Part shown: piece after piece, positions 10,290 through 19,026 of the stretch
How positions within the stretch are numbered: position 1 is the first letter of the stretch
Layout: each line of letters opens with the position of its first letter
Assembly (NCBI GenBank): GCA_963758945.1
Contig: CAVWXY010000018.1
Location: 62,001 to 126,000, forward strand
Direction of reading: 5' to 3'
From: VAZQ01 sp963758945
Lineage (GTDB): Bacteria > Pseudomonadota > Alphaproteobacteria > Rhizobiales > Xanthobacteraceae
DNA length: 64,000 nt
The notes under the pieces: generated by a model
Databases searched by the model: none
What the model was told of the DNA's origin: nothing
Seen by the model: only the letters and a program-made list of their open reading frames with translations
Translations under genes and position numbers: made by a program

Positions 10290-10994
10290 TCACGCCGATG
10301 GGGTGTCAACCTCGTGCTGCCACCGGCCGACGAATCCTGCAAGCGCTGCGCCGAGGCATGGCGCAAGCCAGAAAAGCCAGAGCTGGCCGATATATGCGCC
10401 GCCGGCGAACAGCGCGGGGCCGGTGCTACGAGCCGGGTTGACGGACGCGTTTGTGACCGGAATCAGGAACAGGTGGATCAGAGTCAGGCATAGTCCAATT
10501 GGAATGCCGGCAAATCCCACGGCTGCTCCCTTCGAGGTCGTGCCAATGATCACGTACAGAAAGAAAAAAGTTGCGATGACTTCGCTGAAGAGACACGACA
10601 CGAGTCCGTATTTGCCGGGGCTGAGATCGCCAAAGCCATTGGAGGCAAATCCTCCTGCCACCCAGTCAGGCTTGCCCGATGCAATCCCATAGAGAACTGC
10701 CGCCGCAGCGATGGCCCCTGCCACTTGCGCGATGATGTAGGGAATCACATCACTCGCCTTGAAGCGGCCTCCTGCCCAGAGCCCGATTGTGACCGCACAG
10801 TTGAAATGCCCTCCTGATATATGGCCGACCGCATACGCCATCGTGAGGACTGTCAGGCCAAACGCCAGACTGACCCCTAAAAAACCAATGCCCAGGGCGG
10901 GAAAGCCAGCCGCGAGCACGGCGCTAGCGCAACCGGCAAAGGTCAACCAGAACGTTCCGAAGAACTCAGCGCCAAGGCGACGAGGGATATCCAT
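10290..10994 (-). CDS. aqpZ: Aquaporin Z-like water channel with altered first NPA box (NCA)
   Basis: A 234-residue major intrinsic protein with six transmembrane helices and two half-helices. Overall sequence is AqpZ-like (GHISGGHFN, TIGLWAGGRF, and the second box VNPARSTGPAL at about 185-195 with the selectivity-filter Arg189). The first signature box reads Asn65-Cys66-Ala67 instead of Asn-Pro-Ala; the codon is TGT at 10797-10799, more than one base change from a Pro codon. The pore-lining Asn is kept, so water conduction may persist. A ribosome site AAGGGAAC precedes ATG 10994. AqpZ subfamily assignment is by overall similarity. Confidence 0.9.
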   Translation of the reverse strand: MDIPRRLGAEFFGTFWLTFAGCASAVLAAGFPALGIGFLGVSLAFGLTVLTMAYAVGHISGGHFNCAVTIGLWAGGRFKASDVIPYIIAQVAGAIAAAAVLYGIASGKPDWVAGGFASNGFGDLSPGKYGLVSCLFSEVIATFFFLYVIIGTTSKGAAVGFAGIPIGLCLTLIHLFLIPVTNASVNPARSTGPALFAGGAYIGQLWLFWLAPCLGAALAGFVGRWQHEVDTPSA

Positions 10995-11451
10995 TGCGAG
11001 TTCCCTTCAGCATTCTTCGACACGTCTCCTTCAGCATTCTTTGAGGCTGCATAACCATGGTTGCTTGCTCAGCCACGATCATTGACCCAGATCAACATGG
11101 AACCCGGTTCCACGCACATGACCACCGCCCCTGGCCGTGCCAGCTGACTGGCACGGTCAATTCTCGCAACTGACAATATCCGGATCCTATTGGTATGACC
11201 GCCGAGGACCGAAGCCGGGTAGTCACCTGCTCACGATGGGCTCAACCAGCACTCTCACGGCGTCTTGCTTGCAGCCTTCGACAGGCCTGATGGTCCCGGC
11301 GGCGCACCACTGCTATGCAGCCCAACCCCGCACGATCAGGGCGCAGCCAGCTCCCAGTGCGAGCAGCGCCGCCACGACTTGGTTGATACGCACTTGGCCG
11401 AACACGATGTCCGGGCGTTCGCGGAGCGGAATGGAAAGACGGCGCGCCGTG
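10995..11451. other. Intergenic stretch without a recognisable gene
   Basis: 457 bp between the aquaporin start and the end of the Bug gene. Just upstream of the aquaporin gene a CTTCAGCATTCTT direct repeat occurs twice (about 11007 and 11031), possibly a regulatory duplication. The rest shows only scattered short open frames on both strands. Confidence 0.45.
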
Positions 11452-12432
11452 TCACTGCGGTTCGATGCCTGCCGCCTTGATGATCTTTCCGAATTGCTCG
11501 ATGCCCTCCTTTTGCAGAGTTGCAAACTCTTGGGGAGTGTCGGCGATGATCTTCAGGTCGCTTGCTTCGAGCTTCGCTCGTATCTCCGGGGCCGTGATCG
11601 CCGTGCGCATCTCAACGCTGAGGCGCGCGAGGATCTCCGGCGGCAACTTCGCGGGGCCGAAGAATCCGAACCAGGTCGACGGCTTACGAAAGGCTGGAAC
11701 AATCTCGCTCATCGACGGGATATCCGGCAATTTGGCGTAACGGTGAGGCTCCAGTATGGCGAGGACCTTCACATTCCCCGATGCCAAGGCGCCCCGGGCG
11801 CTCGACAATGAAACGTGCATCAACTGGATAGTCCCAGCGGCCACGTCCTGTACGGGCTGCGCCACGCCGCGATACGGGATGTGAGCGATGTCGACACCGG
11901 CCGTTCGGTTGAACAGCTCGCCGGTCAAATGGAACACAGAACCGATCCCCGAACTGCCGTAGGACAGCTTGCCCGGATTCGCCTTGGCATAGCTGATCAA
12001 CTCCTGCACCGAGTTGACCGGCAGGTTGGCATTGACCACAAGCGCGGTCACCGGCTCGACTGCCGCCATGATCGGCGTGAAATCCTGCACCGGATCAAAG
12101 GGGAGGTTCTTCATGAGATGCACGGCGGTCACATGGGAAGCCGGCGTTGCCGCCAGCAGCGTGTAGCCGTCGGGTGCCGCATGTGCGACGATGTTCGATC
12201 CGATCGTGCCGTTGGCGCCGCTGCGATTGTCCACGATCACGGTCTGGCCGAGCGCTTCGCTGAGCTTGGAGGCGACCAGCCGAGCAATCATGTCGATCGA
12301 CGGGCCCGGCGGGACCGGCACCACGATGGTGATCGGCTTGGCGGTCGGCCAGGTTTGCGCGAAGGCGGGTATGCATGCAGCTGAAATGCACAGCCAACAC
12401 AGAGTCGCAGCGCTTGCGCGAAATGCCCTCAT
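11452..12432 (-). CDS. TTT (Bug family) substrate-binding protein
   Basis: A 326-residue periplasmic receptor. The signal peptide ends around SAACIPAFA-QTWP; the mature protein shows family marks: WPTAKPITIVVPVPPG, the loop DNRSGANGTIGSNIVA where ligand carboxylates bind, PDGYTLL at about 86-92 and the C-terminal AGIEPQ. It would capture a small organic acid for a TctA/TctB permease, but no such permease is in the window. The ribosome site GGAGGAGACC abuts ATG 12432. It stands alone on its strand; orphan Bug receptors are numerous in such genomes. Confidence 0.9.
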   Translation of the reverse strand: MRAFRASAATLCWLCISAACIPAFAQTWPTAKPITIVVPVPPGPSIDMIARLVASKLSEALGQTVIVDNRSGANGTIGSNIVAHAAPDGYTLLAATPASHVTAVHLMKNLPFDPVQDFTPIMAAVEPVTALVVNANLPVNSVQELISYAKANPGKLSYGSSGIGSVFHLTGELFNRTAGVDIAHIPYRGVAQPVQDVAAGTIQLMHVSLSSARGALASGNVKVLAILEPHRYAKLPDIPSMSEIVPAFRKPSTWFGFFGPAKLPPEILARLSVEMRTAITAPEIRAKLEASDLKIIADTPQEFATLQKEGIEQFGKIIKAAGIEPQ

Positions 12433-12665
12433 GGTCTCCTCCGCTCCCTTGCATCCGCACTGCCAGGCGGTCGGAATTCAGGGCACGTACGCATAGATCG
12501 TGACCGTTCGGCAACCACGGACCGGTGTCCGCTCAACCCCCGGCCGCGGCGCAAGAGCGGACGTTTCCGAACTTCGCATTTGTGCCATTGGGGGACATCG
12601 CAAATACTTTGGGAGGCCCCGCAGAGCGCGACAAACCGGAAACACTCCGGGACATCACGGGACCA

Positions 12666-12984
12666 TCATTTTACACGGGTGCCTCTCGTCAGCTCCGTGA
12701 CTTTCCTGATATGCGCGATCGCGGTGCTTGCTCCGGCCGTCTTGGTCGGTAGATCTGACGTTGCATCATTGTCATCGCCGACCGGCGCCAGCGCCCGGTC
12801 CATATAGGCCCGCGCTTGGGGATCGCACGCAGGAACCAACCCCCTGTGCATAGACACCGGAGATCGATGCCAGGTGAATCTCCTTGAGATGCCCATTTTC
12901 GTCGAGCGTAAGCCGCAGATCGAGCGCGGAGCCGGTGAACTGCGCCAAGGCAGAGCGTACGGGTGCGAGTAGTGTACCGGGCCA
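12666..12984 (-). pseudogene. Frameshifted remnant of an unidentified gene
   Basis: Protein-like sequence appears in one frame (SALAQFTGSALDLRLTLDEN, then HLKEIHLASISGVYAQG) and continues naturally in another (VPACDPQARAYMDRALAPVG and on to a stop at 12666). The switch falls at a run of five C bases, 12840-12844. An in-frame stop lies near 12990 with no start codon in between, so the 5' end is missing. I recognise no family. It lies immediately downstream of the 159-residue gene and might once have been cotranscribed. Confidence 0.35.
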
Positions 12985-13464
12985 CTATGAGCTTGCTTCA
13001 GCCGAACTACGCCCCACAGGAGCGTCCACGACGACGCTGTCAAAATCTATGTTCATTTTTCCATCTACTATAGGCTTGTCCGAAAGCATTTCCGAAGGCG
13101 GGTACCACGGCTGCTTCTCCACGACCCCATTCTGAACCGCTTGCGCGACCAATTTTCCGATCTCCTGGCCCTCTAACGGGACAAGTGTCTTATCGGCGTC
13201 GTACCGATAGAGCTGAGGACAATAATACAAAGCATGGATCCTTGGGTCATATCCCTCCAACACGAGGAAGTGTTCGGCTCTAAGAAAAACATTGTACTTC
13301 GTAACGATCTTTCTTTCCAAGGTTGCCAATGCAACCCGAAGCTTCTCAGCAGACGGGCCGACGATGGTTCCAGCCTCTAGCAGAATGATCCAGTCCTTTT
13401 TTGCGATGTTGTCTGGATGCACTGGGATGTAGTGGATTGGCACCTTTCTTCGGAAGAGACCCAT
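12985..13464 (-). CDS. Hypothetical protein, 159 residues
   Basis: A soluble protein with no signal peptide or membrane segment: MGLFRRKVPIHYIPVHPDN, a central segment with LYYCPQLYRYDADKTLVPL, and an acidic C-terminus. I recognise no domain. The surrounding region (about 13.0-13.9 kb) is visibly lower in GC than the rest of the window, which may reflect acquired DNA. GGAGAGAAGTAGGA lies upstream of ATG 13464. The amino-acid composition is balanced and the frame is uninterrupted, which supports a real gene. Confidence 0.55.
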   Translation of the reverse strand: MGLFRRKVPIHYIPVHPDNIAKKDWIILLEAGTIVGPSAEKLRVALATLERKIVTKYNVFLRAEHFLVLEGYDPRIHALYYCPQLYRYDADKTLVPLEGQEIGKLVAQAVQNGVVEKQPWYPPSEMLSDKPIVDGKMNIDFDSVVVDAPVGRSSAEASS

Positions 13465-13655
13465 TGTCCTACTTCTCTCCGCAAGTTGTACACGACCTGA
13501 TTATGCCAGGGTACACAGTAGCTTACGCCGGCACAACCTGCCCGGTTGAGCCAGTGATGTTGTCCATTCAATCGCTGGATCCGAAATGTGACGCGCTGAT
13601 CCGACCAGGCGAGCGGAATGTCTCGCGGCAACAGCTGACTGTCAGCGAACGAGGG

Positions 13656-13836
13656 TTATTCGTCGGGCTCTCTGACGACCGCCGGTTCTTCATGCCGGTC
13701 CTCGTCCTCTTCGTCTTCTTCGTCCTCGTCATCATCGTCGTTGGGGTCTCGTGGCGGCATCGTGTTGCCCGAGATGGTGACGAGGCTCCAGTCGACCGAC
13801 CAAGTGCGAAGTATTCTCGGGAATGCGTGGGGTCAT
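13656..13836 (-). pseudogene. Small highly acidic protein split by a probable single-base insertion
   Basis: A strong ribosome site (GGAGGATAGAGGAG) leads to ATG 13836 and the start MTPRIPEN. After a shift the other frame gives SVDWSLVTISGNTMPPRD, a run of about 20 nearly uninterrupted Asp/Glu residues and the end VVREPDE. Deleting one base at 13812 joins them into a 59-residue protein; the repaired site would read GAATC. An internal ATG at 13760 could still express the 34-residue acidic tail alone. No known function; the very acidic tail suggests binding of basic partners or metal ions, but this is speculation. Confidence 0.5.
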
Positions 13837-13874
13837 GTCGGCTCCTCTATCCTCCAGAAACTCGCGCGACTTTG

Positions 13875-13988
13875 TCAGCGAATTTCCGGGACACAACACT
13901 GGAAAATGAATAAGACGATGCCCGCCAAGCCTCCAATCATCCCCGTGACATTGATCACCCGGCCGATGATGATATCCTTGTCGGCCAT
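13875..13988 (-). CDS. Possible small single-pass membrane protein
   Basis: 37 residues, MADKDIIIGRVINVTGMIGG followed by a hydrophobic helix (LAGIVLFIFQC). Composition is protein-like, but the upstream ribosome site is poor (GGGAAAACGAGCA). It overlaps neither the acidic protein gene nor the MFS fragments. It could be a short genuine membrane peptide or part of the debris here. Confidence 0.35.
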   Translation of the reverse strand: MADKDIIIGRVINVTGMIGGLAGIVLFIFQCCVPEIR

Positions 13989-13993
13989 TGCTC

Positions 13994-14122
13994 GTTTTCC
14001 CGGAGCTGCTTGCCCAGCTTGGCCAGCTTGGCCTGGTTTTGCTGATGGGCGTCTATTACGGGGCCTTGCCCGCAATTCTGGTGGAGGCTGCGCCTGCGAC
14101 CGTGCGCTGCACCGCGGTCGCG
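13994..14122 (+). pseudogene. MFS (MHS-type) transporter fragment, inner C-terminal part
   Basis: The plus strand encodes a segment with GVYYGALPAILVEAAPATVR ending at TAVA. This is a hallmark stretch of the later transmembrane helices in metabolite:H+ symporters of the MHS subfamily of MFS. It has no start, and the protein similarity stops at 14122, exactly where the oppositely oriented N-terminal fragment of a transporter of the same type ends. Both ends are lost, so it cannot encode a transporter. Confidence 0.6.
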
Positions 14123-14252
14123 CGTCCTCGTGCGGGAAGAATTGACGGCCGATCGTCGCCGCAAAGTACCCGTAGATCGCAAAATCGTACCATTCCAGCA
14201 CGTTGCCGATCATTCCAGCTGCAATCACCCTGCCTGTCTGCGCGCAGTTCAT
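14121..14252 (-). pseudogene. MFS (MHS-type) transporter fragment, N-terminal part, inverted
   Basis: The minus strand encodes the first transmembrane region of an MHS-type transporter: AAGMIGNVLEWYDFAIYGYF and then IGRQFFPHEDA, starting near ATG 14252 (MNCAQTG). Similarity stops at 14121, where the plus-strand fragment begins. Together the two pieces look like one gene broken by an inversion with loss of the middle. Confidence 0.65.
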
Positions 14253-14339
14253 CTTGCCCCCCAACGCGAACCGCATCCAAACAGCGGGCATGCGCCGTGT
14301 GGCGAATGGCATATCGAACCGGCGCGGGCCGACGGCTCG

Positions 14340-15165
14340 TCACCGCGGCGACAGCAACAACAGCCAGGCGCCCGCAGCGACGCAAGCAACGCCGGCGGCG
14401 CGCGCAACCCACCGGCCGAAGGGAGTGAGTTTCTCCAGAAGGACAAGCAGCGCCAGCAGCGCGATCCAAAGCACGTTCATCACCCCGCCCACGAACAAGA
14501 GTGCCATCAGAACCCAGCAGCAGCCGACGCAATAAACGCCGTGGCGAAGCCCGAGCAGCAGGCAGCCCGGCACATCGCCACGAAAGCCGCCGTGGCGCAT
14601 CAGGAACTGGAACGGCGTCTGGCATTGGGCGAGACAAACGTCCTTGAGCGGTGTCCATTGGTAGACGCCTGCCGCAATCAGCACGAATTCCTCCGAACAC
14701 GTTGCTGGCGCTTGCCATCTGGGAATCGAGCAAAGCCGCCCGTTCGACCACCCATTGGGCAAAGGTGGCTGCCAGGGAAAAGCCGATCCAGGCCAGGAAA
14801 TAGCCGGCGGCGAACCAGCCGGTCGCGGCGAGCGGCTTGCTCTCGGCCCTCCCCTGCCGGCCCACGCGGGCATACATGAGGATCATCGGCGCCGCCGAGG
14901 GTGCCATCATGCCGACCATCATCACGGCCCACATGGCGAACACGAAGGCGAACTCGATCGCGCTCCATGGCGCGTCCGCCGGCGCCATGATTCCGAGGCC
15001 GGCCGGGATCATGCGGAACCCGGCCATGTCCATGCCGCCCATGTCCATGTCGGCGGCGAGCCAGAGCACGTAGCCCCACGCCAGCGCGACGATGACGGCG
15101 AGCGCGCCGGCCACCACCAGGCGATCTCGCCGCAGCACCGTTTCCAGGGTGGTGCTGTCGGTCAT
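14340..15165 (-). pseudogene. DUF2182 integral membrane protein, split by one frameshift
   Basis: The N-terminal half (MTDSTTLETVLRRDRLVV, transmembrane helices, a His-free Met-rich loop DMDMGGMDMAG and AMWAVMMVGMMAPSAAPM) continues after about residue 160 in another frame with VLIAAGVYQWTPLKD, CLAQCQ, FLMRHGGFR and further helices to the stop at 14340. Joined, it has the usual DUF2182 length of about 270 residues. The break sits at GAATTC (14685-14690), where one base fewer would give GAATC and restore the frame. DUF2182 proteins are predicted metal-binding membrane proteins. It lies 49 bp after the DUF1326 gene, its frequent partner. Confidence 0.75.
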
Positions 15166-15214
15166 TTGTCAGGAATGCCGCCGACGCCGCCGACCGGGCG
15201 CCGGACCAAATGCG

Positions 15215-15847
15215 TCACGACTGATTCGACCAGCGGATCGGCGCATAGTGGCCGTTCCTGCCGGAATTATCCCAGCGCATGCCATGATCGCTGAACGTGT
15301 TCCCGGGCGCTCCCACGGCGAACGCCAACTTTTCGGGGCTGACCGGATGGCCGGTGTTCGCCCACATCTCTCCGCTCGGATGCGCGGTCGGCAGCGGATC
15401 AACAGCCATGTGCAGGATACCCGGGATTTCCGCGGAGCGCTTCTTGCCTTCGATGCGATACGTGATCGGGACCTTCGTCACCCCGAGATTCTTGCCGATC
15501 AGTGGCGCAAGCGCCGCCATGGGCCCTCCGGCAGCGCCGGTAAAGATCGCACCAAGCGCCTCGGTCTGCTTGTCGTCGGCGCGTTGATCGATATAGGCGG
15601 CCACCGACCAATTTCCGTCCGCCATCGGCCCAGGCGTATGGACTGCGAGCGCCACGTTGAGGCCATCGAGCGCGATGCCGCCATAGCTGCCGCTTTCGAT
15701 GTGGAAGATCAGCGGCACGTTGCACACCCCCTCGGTTGGTCGCGCCGTCAGGGGGGCGGCCTTCGACACAAGGCACGGACACACGACGTTGCAACTGCAG
15801 TTCTCGAAATAGTCACCGGACAGATGCCATTGAACCTGGTCTGCCAT
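15215..15847 (-). CDS. DUF1326 domain protein
   Basis: A 210-residue soluble protein covering the whole DUF1326 domain. The N-terminal Cys-rich motif ENCSCNVVCPC (about 15-25) is the most conserved part of the family and suggests metal or thiol chemistry; the reaction is unknown. The ribosome site ACGAGGAGGGAGC precedes ATG 15847. The downstream neighbour on the same strand is the DUF2182 membrane protein; the two families co-occur widely, so they probably act together at the membrane. Confidence 0.85.
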   Translation of the reverse strand: MADQVQWHLSGDYFENCSCNVVCPCLVSKAAPLTARPTEGVCNVPLIFHIESGSYGGIALDGLNVALAVHTPGPMADGNWSVAAYIDQRADDKQTEALGAIFTGAAGGPMAALAPLIGKNLGVTKVPITYRIEGKKRSAEIPGILHMAVDPLPTAHPSGEMWANTGHPVSPEKLAFAVGAPGNTFSDHGMRWDNSGRNGHYAPIRWSNQS

Positions 15848-16449
15848 CGCTCCCTCCTCGTGACGCAGAAGCCCGGATTGTCCGCTCGCGGATGGGCGAC
15901 GAAAATCGGCTACGGACTCGCGCCGCTCCGTTGACTGCCAGAGGCTTCAGCCATTCCCGGCTGCGGCGAAGATTACCACATCTTTTCGCGGCGGAAAGTT
16001 TGGGCGCGGATGCTTGTGCCGCCTCGGCCCCGATGTTTCCCGAGGGTCCGAATCCGGACATGCGCGCGAGGAATGGTTGCCCCGCTGGGGCAAGTGCCGA
16101 GCGGCTCGGGGGCTTCGTCCATCGCGAAATCCGGCCGGAGCGAAGCTCGAAGCGCTGGTCGAGGGCGCGGGCACGGCGTCAAGGGAGCTGCGGGGACGCT
16201 AGCGGCAGCGAGAAAACGGCGAGATCGGACCTCAGGCGTCGCACGCACGGACGGCCTGAATTGCCGGGAGCCGGCGATACTTCGCTTACGCTTACCGCCA
16301 GTTTGGAAATCGCCTATCATCCGTGCCCATCCTCGGTTCGTCCGGGAGCTTCGAATTCATTGCCGGTCAAAACGGAGGCTCGACAAGTACGCGAATTGGG
16401 GCCCTCACCCCTTCTTCTCGCTGAAACACCAAGTCGCCCTCGCCCGCGC
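15848..16449. other. Intergenic stretch without a recognisable gene
   Basis: About 600 bp between the DUF1326 start and the palindrome pair. Overlapping GC-rich open frames exist on several frames but none is protein-like. The first hundred bases must include the DUF1326/DUF2182 promoter. Confidence 0.45.
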
Positions 16450-16515
16450 CCGAACTCGGGCTTGCCCGAGTTCGGCACTTAGAGCGGGCCGAAGTCGGGT
16501 AAACCCGACTTCGGC
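16450..16515. repeat. Two tandem palindromes upstream of a Bug gene
   Basis: Two inverted repeats sit 12 nt apart. The first (16450-16475) pairs CCGAACTCGGGC with its complement across a 2-nt loop. The second (16488-16515) pairs GCCGAAGTCGGGT perfectly with its complement across 2 nt. Their arms are near-identical in sequence, so they are probably members of one interspersed palindrome family rather than an operator. Confidence 0.7.
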
Positions 16516-16669
16516 TGGGAGAGGTAAATGCGGCATCACCGGGTAAGTGGCATTGTCCGGCTTATGCGATTGCTGGGAAAGGGGACTGCGGAGAAGGGTG
16601 GATATTCAACATCGTGCGGGAAAATCCGGGAAAACCCAGGCAAATATTGCTCTCCGGGAGGGTGGTCCA

Positions 16670-17671
16670 ATGACACGGCATCGAGGGCGGCGGTTCAGCA
16701 TCAGGCGGCGGGGCATACTGGCGGGGCTCGCCGCGACGGTGATTTACGCAGCCGGCTGCGGGGCGGCCGGTGCGCAGACCTATCCCGATCGGCCGATCAA
16801 GCTCGTCGTCCCGTTCGGCGCGGGCGGGCCGCCGGACGTCGCCGCACGCATTATCGGGGACTACTTGTCGGCGCATCTCGGCACTATTTTCGTCGAGAAC
16901 CGGCCCGGCGCCGGCGGCACCATAGCCGCCAAGGCCGTCGCCGCCATGCCGCCCGACGGCTATACGTTGCTGCTGGCGACCTCGGGCGTGCTGTCGATCA
17001 GTTCTCAGCTCTACCCTGATGCCGGGTACGACCCGGTCACAAGTTTTGCCCCGATCGCCTTGATCTCGACCGCACCGCTCGTTCTGGCCGTCAACGCGCA
17101 GATGCCGATCAACAACATCGCGGACCTGATCGCCTATGCCAAGGCCAACCCGGGCAAGCTCAACTTCGGCGCGTCGATCGGCACCCCGCCCCATATCTCG
17201 GGAGAAATGTTCAAGGTCCTCACCGGAACCAAGATCGTGTTTGTCCCCTACAAGACGGCGGCAGCGGCAGCGAGCGATGCCATTGCAGGACAGATCCAGA
17301 TGACGTTCCAAGGCACGACCGGGATCATGCCGTTCATCCAAACGGGCAAGCTCAGGCCGATCGGCGTGGTCAGTCCTCGGCGCATCCCGGAATTATCCGA
17401 TGTGCCGACCATGGCGGAGCAGGGGATCAAAGGCATGCCGCCCGATGCCTGGCAAGGCATCGTCGCGCCCGCGGGTACGCCCGCGGAGATCATCGCCAAG
17501 CTCAACGGCGTGATCAACGAGGGTCTCGCAGATCCTCATCTGAAGGCCGGCATCATCAAGCTGGGCGGCAGCCCGAAGCTGACCAGCCCGGCCGAATTCG
17601 CGTCCTTCATCGCGACGATGAAGGAGGAATGGGCGAAGGTGATCAAGGCCAGCGGCGTGACGATCAACTGA
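16670..17671 (+). CDS. TTT (Bug family) substrate-binding protein
   Basis: A 333-residue periplasmic receptor. A basic N-terminus (MTRHRGRRFSIRRRG) and hydrophobic core lead to a cleavage site near AAGAQ-TYPDRPI. Family marks are RPIKLVVPFGAGG, ENRPGAGGTIAAKAVA (ligand loop) and PPDGYTLLLATSG. The start is ATG 16670, behind GGGAGGGTGG; a longer frame to 16547 runs into the palindrome area and is not needed. No permease genes are adjacent. The next gene, on the opposite strand, encodes a divergent receptor of the same superfamily, converging on this one. Confidence 0.9.
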   Translation: MTRHRGRRFSIRRRGILAGLAATVIYAAGCGAAGAQTYPDRPIKLVVPFGAGGPPDVAARIIGDYLSAHLGTIFVENRPGAGGTIAAKAVAAMPPDGYTLLLATSGVLSISSQLYPDAGYDPVTSFAPIALISTAPLVLAVNAQMPINNIADLIAYAKANPGKLNFGASIGTPPHISGEMFKVLTGTKIVFVPYKTAAAAASDAIAGQIQMTFQGTTGIMPFIQTGKLRPIGVVSPRRIPELSDVPTMAEQGIKGMPPDAWQGIVAPAGTPAEIIAKLNGVINEGLADPHLKAGIIKLGGSPKLTSPAEFASFIATMKEEWAKVIKASGVTIN

Positions 17672-17772
17672 GCTCCACGCCGTCGGCGCGCGGCGTTCAT
17701 CCACCTGCCACCGCGGCCGGATTCGCGTGCTCGATCACGCCGGCGACAAGAGCCACGCCGGCGGCCGGCCGA

Positions 17773-18816
17773 TCATTTCGGCGGCCCGAACGCCTTGGCG
17801 TAGCGATCGGCGACGTCCGCCGGCGTCGCGGCGATCCGCGCCACGACCTTGTCGACCTCCTCGCCCGGCACGAAGTCGAACTCGACCTTGCTCTTCTCGG
17901 CGTCCGCCAGGAACTCCTTGTCGTGCGCGAGCGCGGCAAACGCCTGGCGCAGGATCGCGACCCGCTCCGCCGGGACGTCCGGCGGCGCGACGACCGGCCG
18001 CGCCGCGGTCTTTTGAAAGAAATGAAGCTCGAGGACCTTGCGATCGGCGTCGTTCTTGACGAAGTCGAGCGCATTCGGCAGGTCGCCGAGCTCGGGATCG
18101 CTCTTGAGCGCGCCCTGCATCAGGAGCGTCACGCTCTTGTCGCGCAGCCAATGGGGCCGTACCGCCTTGACGCTCGACCATGACCAATCGGCGATGCCCT
18201 GGACCTCGCCGCGCTCGATGGCGAGCGCGATCTGCGCGGTGCTGTTATAGCCGGTGACGACCTTGAACTTGGTGCCGATGAGCGAATTGTAGAGCTTGGG
18301 TGTCGTCTCCGGATCGACCCCGACGATGCCGCCGACGATCAGCTCCTGGTCGAACAGATCCTTCGCCGTCCTGTGCGGGGCGGTGTGCCAGGCGAGCGTC
18401 ACCGCAACCTCGCTGTTGAGGCTGCCGAGCCAGTTGAACTTCTCGATCTCGAACCGGGTGCCCGAGGGGTAGATCAACTTGGCCAGCAGCATGCCGCGCT
18501 GGATCAGGGCGATGTGGGTGCCGTCCTTCGGTGCCGTGTTGAACATATGGTTGGCGGCCGCGATCCGCGCCGGCATGTTCTGCACGACGATCGTGGGATT
18601 GCCCGGAATGTGCTTGGGGAGATGCCGCGCGGTCACCCGCGCTTGCAAATCGTAGCCGCCACCGACGCCGGCGCCGACGATGTAGGTGATCTGCCTGCCG
18701 GCGTAGAAGTCTTCGGCCGCCGCGGTCGAGGCCCAGGATAGCGCAGCCGTTGCCGCGGCGGCGATCCAACGCAGGCAAGACGCGGCAGTGAGACCTCGGT
18801 GGGTGCGGTGAGACAT
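17773..18816 (-). CDS. Divergent TTT-type periplasmic substrate-binding protein
   Basis: A 347-residue protein with a signal peptide (core AAATAALSWASTAAA, cleavage before EDFYAG). It has the two-lobed binding-protein pattern but departs from classical Bug proteins: GRQITYIVGAGVGGGYDLQA replaces the usual PFxAGGxxD start, followed by NPTIVVQNMPA and DGTHIAL. This is the subgroup lacking the standard carboxylate loop. The ribosome site GGGAGAACCCGAC precedes ATG 18816. The ligand is unknown. Confidence 0.8.
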   Translation of the reverse strand: MSHRTHRGLTAASCLRWIAAAATAALSWASTAAAEDFYAGRQITYIVGAGVGGGYDLQARVTARHLPKHIPGNPTIVVQNMPARIAAANHMFNTAPKDGTHIALIQRGMLLAKLIYPSGTRFEIEKFNWLGSLNSEVAVTLAWHTAPHRTAKDLFDQELIVGGIVGVDPETTPKLYNSLIGTKFKVVTGYNSTAQIALAIERGEVQGIADWSWSSVKAVRPHWLRDKSVTLLMQGALKSDPELGDLPNALDFVKNDADRKVLELHFFQKTAARPVVAPPDVPAERVAILRQAFAALAHDKEFLADAEKSKVEFDFVPGEEVDKVVARIAATPADVADRYAKAFGPPK

Positions 18817-19026
18817 GTCGGGTTCTCCCGTGGCCGCGTGAGTCTAAGTCTTCCGCCATGCGGCCTGCAACGGCGACAGCGCCGCAGAGCATGGGCTTGC
18901 CGGTCGCCGCGCCGATGAGCGCGCGCGGAGAGAACGCTCGCCGACCTCATCCTCGAGGTGAAAGCGCAGGCCCATTCGCTGAAACCCGGTATTTCCTAGC
19001 CGGGATCATGCCCCGGCGGACTGCGA

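Noticed and set aside
12525..12752. 75-residue plus-strand frame (RTFPNFAFVPLGDIANTLGG)
   Set aside because: Locally protein-like, but no ribosome site, no family and a random C-terminus; may be a gene scrap.
13401..13913. 170-residue plus-strand frame with a hydrophobic run (VLVLFVFFVLVIIVVGV)
   Set aside because: The apparent membrane helix is the complement of the Asp/Glu-coding repeats on the minus strand.
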